A stretch of DNA of 64,000 nucleotides, taken from Collimonas arenae. GTDB lineage: Bacteria; Pseudomonadota; Gammaproteobacteria; Burkholderiales; Burkholderiaceae_D. The stretch is from NCBI RefSeq assembly GCF_000786695.1, contig NZ_CP009962.1, positions 2,790,001 to 2,854,000 of the forward strand, in the 5' to 3' direction. Below, piece after piece: positions 53,921 through 62,600 of this stretch (positions are counted from its first letter, which is position 1; every line of letters begins with the position of its first letter). Made by a program: the position numbers and the translations under genes. The notes below the pieces were generated by a model. That model saw only the letters and a list, made by a program, of their open reading frames with translations, did not search any database and had not been told where the DNA came from.

Positions 53921-54736
53921 ATGCCTCTCTCAATTAATACTATTTGGCGATTTGTGTGTGTGCTCGCACTCTCTATCACGTGTTTTACCGCGATCGCTGA
54001 TGACGCTGATGAATCGAATTTCCCATCACTGGAAAGTTCATATTTGAAGACTGGAGATTTTGTGAGCCCGGATCACGTCAAGCGCATCAGGCCTGGCTTA
54101 AGCAAGGATCAGGTGCGCTTGGAAATTGGCAACCCTCATTTTAGCGAAGGACTTTTTGCAGTACATGTCTGGAACTATGCGTTCAATTTCTATTCTGGGA
54201 AAGACAATGAATATGTGACTTGTCAATTCAGAGTTAACTACGATTCGGACGATCGTGTCACGTCTACGCGCTGGAAAAACCCTGACTGTAATAACTACAT
54301 TAGCTCAGCCGCCGCCGTAACCGTAGTTCCCACTGTTGATAAGTCATACCATCAGCGTGTCACGCTTTCGTCGGATGGGTTATTTGCATTTGGGAAATAT
54401 GACCTCAATGATTTGACTACCCAAGGGCGCGAAAAAATCGATGGCATGGTTGCTAAAATTAAACAGGAAAACGTTAATTTGAGTTATATAGTTGTAACAG
54501 GACACACGGATCGGATTGGTACCGAGACAGCCAACTTTACGCTCTCAAAGGCACGGGCAGAGACGATTCGTAAATATTTGGCGCAACAAGGACTGGACGA
54601 TAAATTGATACGGGCGTACGGCGCCGGAGCATCGCAGCCGGTAATTCAATGTCCAGGTCAGCAAATTACGCCGCAACTCGTGCAATGCTTGCAACCTAAT
54701 AGACGGGTTGAGATTGAAGTCGTGGGAGAGACGTAA
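53921..54736 (+). CDS. TpgA-like protein 2: BamE-like domain + OmpA domain
   Basis: 271 residues from ATG 53921, six bases after AAGGAG; ATG 53918 and GTG 53915 are alternatives. Same two-domain plan as 41233: a BamE-like part (VKRIRPGLSKDQVRLEIGNP, HFSEGLFAVHVWNYAFNF) and an OmpA part (YIVVTGHTDRIGTETANFTL, NRRVEIEVVGE). The signal peptide (VCVLALSITCFTAIADDADE) has a cysteine but no clear lipobox, so it may be a soluble periplasmic form rather than a lipoprotein. It follows adhesin 1 by 82 bases, as TpgA follows its adhesin in Acinetobacter, so it is the likely dedicated partner. Confidence 0.87.
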   Translation: MPLSINTIWRFVCVLALSITCFTAIADDADESNFPSLESSYLKTGDFVSPDHVKRIRPGLSKDQVRLEIGNPHFSEGLFAVHVWNYAFNFYSGKDNEYVTCQFRVNYDSDDRVTSTRWKNPDCNNYISSAAAVTVVPTVDKSYHQRVTLSSDGLFAFGKYDLNDLTTQGREKIDGMVAKIKQENVNLSYIVVTGHTDRIGTETANFTLSKARAETIRKYLAQQGLDDKLIRAYGAGASQPVIQCPGQQITPQLVQCLQPNRRVEIEVVGET

Positions 54737-55159
54737 GTGAAGAGAGTCTCATTGATGTCACAACGTTTTTTCAACCACAATTTATGCGATTGTCACATGA
54801 AAGAATTGATGTTAATCCCCACATTTCTCCATTCTTGAAAGAGAACAATGACTTAATTTTCTTTCTTAAAAAATTAACTGCAACAGTACGGAAGGAAATG
54901 GAAATAATCAACGGTCGACAATGGGTCCAACTGGTACGCATTACGATGCCTGACCGATTTGCCACCTGGGGAGTGGCTATAGAAAAAATCGCTTTTACTA
55001 ATTTCAGGACAATGGGTTCCTGTAGGGTACGTAGCAACGTAAATTGAAACTGCATCAGCAACTCAAAACAAGAATAAATAAATAATTTTGATAAGCAACA
55101 GCGCTTGTGTGCTTTTTGCTTGCTGGTATCGAGAAATCTATGAAAATTGCGGTGCTCGA
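54737..55159. other. AT-rich region between TpgA-like gene 2 and an IS3 remnant
   Basis: About 420 bases. An 87-codon open frame at 54784-55047 (plus strand; it contains IINGRQWVQLVRITMPDRFA) has a plausible composition but no clear ribosome site or family; it may be a gene fragment stranded by the insertion. No other features are visible. Confidence 0.35.
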
Positions 55160-55253
55160 TAAAGGCCCGCCGCTCAGACAAATCGTATTGCGTAATGACC
55201 CGCTCTACGATTTCTTTACGCTGCACGGGCGATATTATTTTTTTGCAAAACAT
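55160..55253 (-). pseudogene. Truncated IS3-family orfB (transposase N-terminus)
   Basis: The frame overlapping the end of orfA reads FCKKIISPVQRKEIVERVIT followed by QYDLSERRA, which is the beginning of an IS3-family (IS407-type) orfB. Homology stops after about 30 residues and the catalytic integrase core is missing. The ~38-base overlap with orfA is where the programmed frameshift of such elements occurs. Confidence 0.75.
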
Positions 55254-55497
55254 CTTTCAGCACGAGAATGTCCAAGGCCTGATCAGCGACCAAACGTTTG
55301 AGCTTCAGATTCTCTTCTTCAAGCGCCTTGAGTAGCCGGGCTTCCGAAACCTCCATGCCGCCAAATCGACTGCGCCAGTTGTAAAACGTCGCGTCTGAAA
55401 TACCATGCTTGCGGCACAAATCAGCCACCTTCATGCCCGCATCGGATTCCTTCAAGATTCCAATGATCTGCTCTTCCGTAAATCTCGATTTCTTCAT
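55216..55497 (-). CDS. IS3-family orfA (IS407 group), intact but orphaned
   Basis: 93 residues: an HTH of the IS3/IS911 type (FTEEQIIGILKESDAGMKVA, DLCRKHGISDATFYNWRSRF) and a leucine-zipper-like tail (ALEEENLKLKRLVADQALDI). This half of the transposase binds the element ends. Without orfB it cannot transpose. The left end of the element is probably near 55560, where GGGGGAAGGTCAACA occurs. The remnant lies between TpgA-like gene 2 and the duplicated adhesin leader. Confidence 0.88.
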   Translation of the reverse strand: MKKSRFTEEQIIGILKESDAGMKVADLCRKHGISDATFYNWRSRFGGMEVSEARLLKALEEENLKLKRLVADQALDILVLKDVLQKNNIARAA

Positions 55498-55649
55498 GAC
55501 TCGCTCTCCATCAGCTCAGTCACTAACTTTACATTGGGATACTTAGAAGGGGGAAGGTCAACACGCTCTCATTGAGAGCATGTGACCTGCCTGATTTTTG
55601 AGAAAACGGAGTTCAGCGATCAATGATTTTCGTCAATTGATCGTTGCCA

Positions 55650-56073
55650 ACTTTCAGTGACTTTGCATCGACGAAAAGCAATTTCTTTCTTCCTCATCGA
55701 GCGATCTGCCCCATCTGCCTTTATCTCTTGCGAAGTGCGTGTAATTTCCGCCAGGAAACCCGTTTCCTTCGATGTGTGGTCAACATATAGCGCCACTAAA
55801 TGTATTTTCTTTTCATTTAAAAACAACAAATGAACAAATGCTCACGAAAACAACAAATGCTTACGACTTCTTGATGATTTAGTTAATCACTGTTGAGCGA
55901 TGTACATGTTAAAAAATTATCATATATATTCTCACCCATCTGATTATTTTTACATTATTAGATTAACTTTCTCATATGTAAAAGTCAGCGGCGATTTTCG
56001 ATGCAATGGTTTGATTGCTCATTTCAAATCATTCCATGCGGCAATCATTCAAAAAGCAAGGTAATCAAAATGA
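55650..56073 (+). repeat. Second copy of the adhesin leader, now in front of a DUF4019 relic
   Basis: Closely similar to 44560-44950, including the ribosome site and start codon (AAAGCAAGGTAATCAAAATGAA). Here the ATG at 56070 starts a DUF4019 frame instead of an adhesin, so similarity ends at the start codon. Confidence 0.85.
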
Positions 56074-56574
56074 ACGTTTTTCTCGAGAAACAATGGTCTA
56101 TCGTAAGACCCAATTTATTTCCATCTGTGCTTGTCAGTCGTGGTGTTGCACTCACTTTTTTATTTGTATTCGGCATCATGTTTTAGGCCGCACATCAGTG
56201 CAAACGGTATCCGCCGATAACGCTATCGAAGTGGCTCGACAATGGCTTACTTTGGCCGACAAAAATCAGGTCGGAAAAATGTGGGAACAAAGCGGCGCGC
56301 TGATGAAACGGCAGTCGGAACAAAATGCCTGGATCAAATATATCGAAACATGCGCAGCCGGCTAGGACCGCCGCCCGAGCTGCGCACTTGGCAAGCGATG
56401 GGGCATCAGATCGACAACCCTAGCTTGCCTCAAGGCGAATTGGCCAGCGTCGCTTTCTTGTCCGGCTATGTCAATGCACCGGCGTGGGAAAAGGTGTCGC
56501 TTGTTTGGTCGAGCGAGCACTGGACCCCAGTGGGCTATCAGTCCGGCGTGATAGCCGCACCAGCCAAAAAATAA
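56070..56574 (+). pseudogene. DUF4019-family gene broken by two frameshifts
   Basis: Three frames are needed to read one protein: MNVFLEKQWS...TFLFVFGIMF (56070-56183, a signal-peptide-like start), then VQTVSADNAIEVARQWLTLA and KMWEQSGALMKR (about 56185-56365), then LGPPPELRTWQAMGHQIDNP to SEHWTPVGYQSGVIA (about 56350-56574). The order and motifs (DNA-x-E-x-ARQWL, LGPPxxR, GYQ near the end) match exported DUF4019 proteins of unknown function. Unless the sequence has errors, it is a pseudogene. Confidence 0.75.
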
Positions 56575-56671
56575 ATTATCCGTCTCTGTTTGTTTTTGTG
56601 TAGCACTGTGGCGATCATGCGACTGGCTACAAAATTGTATTTTTATTAATATTTCTGGCCAGGAGCCAATC

Positions 56672-59600
56672 ATGAATAAAGTTTATCGAATTATCTGGAG
56701 CAAAGTCACTGGTGACTATTGTGTGGTTGGCGAGTTGGCGAAGAGCAAAGGAAAAGGAAAGACTAATATCTGTAGGTTCCAGGCGACTAGATTGTCCGAC
56801 GTGATAGGGCAAAATTTTCTTGTGAAACCGATTGTTAGATGTATTGCATCTATCTTCCTTATGGGAAGTATGGTCAATGTTGCGTGGGCCGGATCTGTAA
56901 TATCTTGTACATCGGCCGGTAATTATGTCGGATCAGCAAATAATTCAGCTGCGTGGGGGGCAGCAGTTGTAAGCAATGGCTTTGAAGATCAATGTAATGG
57001 GAGTTCTGGTCTGATTCTCGCGGAAGGTAATGCATCTGATGGTGCCGCCTTCATCAGTCTTGGCAATATGGGAACGAACGGTGCTACTGGCTTGATCAGA
57101 ATGAATGCGCCAGGTGGCTTTATTGTTGGTGGTGCGCAATGGCTACAAATGGGATTGAACGCGACGGCGAATGCCCTCAGTGGTATTGCCATCGGGAACG
57201 GGGCCAATGCAAATAATCAGGACGCCGTAGCGATTGGAGCGGTGGCTAACGGTGTCAAACCTTTAGCTAACGGTGCATTTTCTGTCGCGCTTGGGCCAGC
57301 AGCGAGGGCGCTGGCATTTGAAGCGACGAGTATTGGCACGAATTCCACTGCGTCTAATAGCCAAGACCAAGCATTCGGTGCTGCAGCGAGCGCACAAGGA
57401 GCTGGAAGTAATTACATATTTCAGAAAAGTAACCCGTCAAATGTTGGTAATTTTGCAGGCATTAATCCACTCGATTTGGCTGTGGCCCCAGGTGCTGCGA
57501 CGGCAATGGGTTCGGCTGCGCACGCGAATGGCGCGTCAGCGACAGCATATGGCGATAATGCTAATGCATTGGCTAGCGGAACAACTGCGGTGGGCGGACT
57601 CGCTAATGCTTCTGGCGCCAATGCGACCGCGCTTGGCATGAACGCGAACGCGAGTGCGGCTGCCAGCCTTGCTGCGGGGAATGGCGCCACGGCCTCTGGC
57701 GCAGGCGCCACGGCAATCGGCGCGAATGCTACTGCAGGTGCGGTAGCAGCGGCGCAGAATGCAGTTGCAGTTGGCGGCCAGTCATCTGTTGTCGCGGCTG
57801 CTACTTCAGGCATAGCAGTGGGGCGCGGCGCCACAGTAAACGGTGCATTCGGCATTGCGCAGGGTGATGGCACAGTTAGTGGCGCGACTGGGCAAAACGT
57901 CGCGATAGGTTCTTCCGGCACGACTGCCAATTCCAGCACTGCTGCAGGCGGTGCAGTGGCAATCGGCCGCGGTCAAAAGGCCACGGGGAATGGTGCTGTG
58001 GCGATCGGTGATCCGAATGTATCGAATGGTACAGGTGCTGTAGCGATGGGGGCAAATAACATTGCAGCTGGCGATACAGGTGGCGCTACTGCTGCCAATG
58101 GCGCCGTTGCAATAGGTAGCGGTAATAATGCAATCGGCCAGGGTTCGGTCGCGCTGGGTAACAACAGTACGGCGTCGGTCGCTGGTGGGTTGGCGTTGGG
58201 CGATACCGCTGCGGCGAAGGGTGCTAACGGGGTGGCGTTGGGCTCGGGAGCGACAGCAAACAATGCGAACGACGTGGCGCTGGGGAATGGTTCGATTACA
58301 GCGGCGCCGAACCCGACGGCGACGGGGACTGTAGGCGGTGTGACGTACAATTACGCAGGCACGACGCCGGCGAGTGTTGTGAGCGTGGGTGCGCCGGGCT
58401 CCGAGCGTCAGGTGACGAACGTGGCAGCAGGTCAGGTGACGGCGACAAGCACAGATGCAATCAACGGTTCGCAACTGTTTGCCACGAATACGGCCATCAA
58501 TAGCCTGTCAACCTCAACCTCAACGGGCCTGAGTACGACCAACAGCAATGTGGCCTCGCTGTCGACAGGCTTGAGCACGACCAATAGCAACGTCACGTCG
58601 CTGTCGACGGGCTTGAGTACGACAAATAGTAACGTCGCTTTACTGTCGACTTCCACCTCGACCGGTATCATTTCGCTGTCGACCGGCCTGAGCACCACCA
58701 ACAGCAACGTAACTTCGTTGTCGACCTCGACCTCCACAGCGATTAGTGCCGCAAAAACACACTATTACAGTGTGAACGACAACGGTACGCAGCAAGGCAA
58801 CTATAACAATGACGGTGCGACGGGCGTCAACGCGCTGGCAGCAGGCACGAATGCGACGGCGGCGGGTGCGAGTGCGGTAGCGATGGGTGACGGTTCGACC
58901 GCCAGCGCGAGCGGTGCAATCGCGGTTGGTCAGAACGCGACGGCGAGCAATGCGAATGCGGTTGCACTGGGTTCCGGCTCGGTGACAGCTGCGGCAAATC
59001 CGACGGCTACGGGGGCAATTGGCGGCGTAACGTACAACTACGCCGGTACGACGCCGGCGAGCGTGGTGAGCGTCGGTGCGCCGGGCTCCGAGCGCCAGGT
59101 AACGAACGTGGCAGCGGGCCGGGTGACGGCGACGAGCACCGATGCGATCAACGGCTCGCAGTTGTTTGCCACGAATACGGCCATCAATAGTTTGTCGACT
59201 TCGACATCAACAGGCCTGAGCACGACCAATAGCAACGTCACGTCGCTATCGACTGGCATTACGTCGCTATCGACGGGCTTGAGTACGACCAATAGCAATG
59301 TGGCGGCGTTGTCGACCTCGACGTCCACAGCGATCAATGCCGCAAAGACACACTATTACAGTGTGAACGACAACGGTACGCAGCAAGCCAACTACAACAA
59401 CGACGGCGCGACGGGCGTCAACGCACTGGCTGCAGGCACGAATGCGACGGCGGCGGGCGCCAGCGCGGTAGCGGTGGGCGACAGCTCAACGGCCAGCGCG
59501 AGCGGAGCGGTCGCGGTTGGTCAGAATGCGACGGCCGGCAATGTGAATGCGGTTGCACTTGGTTCCGGCTCGGTGACCGCTGCGGCAAATCCGACGGCGA

Positions 59601-62600
59601 CAGGGACGATTGGTGGCGTGACGTACAACTATGCAGGCACGACCCCAGCGAGCGTGGTGAGCGTGGGTGCACCGGGTTCTGAGCGCCAGGTGACTAACGT
59701 GGCAGCAGGTCAGGTAACGGCCACAAGTACGGATGCGATCAACGGCTCGCAGCTGTTTGCCACGAATACGGCGATCAATAGTTTGTCGACCTCAACCTCA
59801 ACGGGTCTGAGTACGACCAACAGCAATGTGGCCTCGCTGTCGACAGGCCTGAGCACGACCAATAGCAACGTCACGTCGCTATCGACTGGCATTACGTCGC
59901 TATCGACTGGCATTACGTCGCTATCGACCGGCTTGAGTACGACCAATAGTAATGTGGCGTCGTTGTCGACCTCGACGTCCACAGCGATCAATGCCGCAAA
60001 GACACACTATTACAGTGTGAATGATAACGGTACGCAGCAGGGCAACTACAACAACGACGGCGCGACGGGTGTCAACGCACTGGCTGCAGGCACGAATGCG
60101 ACGGCGGCGGGCGCCAGCGCGGTAGCGGTGGGCGACAGCTCAACGGCCAGCGCGAGCGGAGCGGTCGCGGTTGGTCAGAATGCGACGGCCGGCAATGTGA
60201 ATGCGGTTGCACTTGGTTCCGGCTCGGTGACCGCTGCGGCAAATCCGACGGCGACAGGGACGATTGGTGGCGTGACGTACAACTATGCAGGCACGACCCC
60301 AGCGAGCGTGGTGAGCGTGGGTGCACCGGGTTCTGAGCGCCAGGTGACTAACGTGGCAGCAGGTCAGGTAACGGCCACAAGTACGGATGCGATCAACGGC
60401 TCGCAGCTGTTTGCCACGAATACGGCGATCAATAGTTTGTCGACCTCAACCTCAACGGGTCTGAGTACGACCAACAGCAATGTGGCCTCGCTGTCGACAG
60501 GCCTGAGCACGACCAATAGCAACGTCACGTCGCTATCGACTGGCATTACGTCGCTATCGACTGGCATTACGTCGCTATCGACCGGCTTGAGTACGACCAA
60601 TAGTAATGTGGCGTCGTTGTCGACCTCGACGTCCACAGCGATCAATGCCGCAAAGACACACTATTACAGTGTGAATGATAACGGTACGCAGCAGGGCAAC
60701 TACAACAACGACGGCGCGACGGGTGTCAACGCACTGGCTGCAGGCACGAATGCGACGGCGGCGGGCGCCAGCGCGGTAGCGGTGGGCGACAGCTCAACGG
60801 CCAGCGCGAGCGGAGCGGTCGCGGTTGGTCAGAATGCGACGGCCGGCAATGTGAATGCGGTTGCACTTGGTTCCGGCTCGGTGACCGCTGCGGCAAATCC
60901 GACGGCGACAGGGACGATTGGTGGCGTGACGTACAACTATGCAGGCACGACCCCAGCGAGCGTGGTGAGCGTGGGTGCACCGGGTTCTGAGCGCCAGGTG
61001 ACTAACGTGGCAGCAGGTCAGGTAACGGCCACAAGTACGGATGCGATCAACGGCTCGCAGCTGTTTGCCACGAATACGGCGATCAATAGTTTGTCGACCT
61101 CAACCTCAACGGGTCTGAGTACGACCAACAGCAATGTGGCCTCGCTGTCGACAGGCCTGAGCACGACCAATAGCAACGTCACGTCGCTATCGACTGGCAT
61201 TACGTCGCTATCGACTGGCATTACGTCGCTATCGACCGGCTTGAGTACGACCAATAGTAATGTGGCGTCGTTGTCGACCTCGACGTCCACAGCGATCAAT
61301 GCCGCAAAGACACACTATTACAGTGTGAATGATAACGGTACGCAGCAGGGCAACTACAACAACGACGGCGCGACGGGTGTCAACGCACTGGCTGCAGGCA
61401 CGAATGCGACGGCGGCGGGCGCCAGCGCGGTAGCGGTGGGCGACAGCTCAACGGCCAGCGCGAGCGGAGCGGTCGCGGTTGGTCAGAATGCGACGGCCGG
61501 CAATGTGAATGCGGTTGCACTTGGTTCCGGCTCGGTGACCGCTGCGGCAAATCCGACGGCGACAGGGACGATTGGTGGCGTGACGTACAACTATGCAGGC
61601 ACGACCCCAGCGAGCGTGGTGAGCGTGGGTGCACCGGGTTCTGAGCGCCAGGTGACTAACGTGGCAGCAGGTCAGGTAACGGCCACAAGTACGGATGCGA
61701 TCAACGGCTCGCAGCTGTTTGCCACGAATACGGCCATCAATAGTTTGTCGACTTCGACATCAACAGGCTTGAGCACGACCAATAGCAACGTCACGTCGCT
61801 ATCGACTGGCATTACGTCGCTATCGACGGGCCTGAGCACGACCAATAGCAATGTGGCGTCGTTGTCGACCTCGACCTCCACAGCGATCAATGCCGCAAAG
61901 ACACACTATTACAGTGTGAACGACAACGGTACGCAGCAAGGCAACTATAACAATGACGGTGCGACGGGCGTCAACGCGCTGGCTGCAGGCACGAATGCGA
62001 CGGCAGCAGGCGCCAGCGCGGTAGCGGTGGGTGACGGTTCGACTGCCAGCGCGAGCGGTGCAGTCGCGGTGGGTCAGAACGCGACGGCGAGCAATGCGAA
62101 TGCGGTTGCACTGGGTTCCGGCTCGGTGACAGCTGCGGCAAATCCGACGGCTACGGGGGCGATTGGTGGCGTAACGTACAACTATGCAGGCACGACCCCG
62201 GCGAGCGTGGTGAGCGTCGGTGCGCCAGGTTCTGAGCGCCAGGTGACCAACGTGGCGGCGGGCCAGGTAACGGCGACGAGTACGGATGCGATCAACGGCT
62301 CGCAGTTGTTTGCCACGAATACGGCGATCAATAGTTTGTCGACCTCAACCTCAACGGGCCTGAGCACGACGAACAGCAATGTTTCGTCCTTGTCGACAGG
62401 GTTGAGCACGACCAATAGCAACGTCACATCGCTATCGACTGGCATTACGTCGTTATCGACGGGCTTGAGTACGACCAATAGCAATGTGGCGGCGTTGTCG
62501 ACTTCGACTTCCACGGCAATCAATGCCGCAAAGACACACTATTACAGTGTGAACGACAACGGCACGCAACAAGGCAACTATAACAATGACGGTGCGACGG

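Noticed and set aside
59345..61698. Regularly spaced identical repeats that could suggest a CRISPR-like or satellite array
   Set aside because: The period is 654 bases, in frame with no unique spacers, and encodes adhesin stalk modules.
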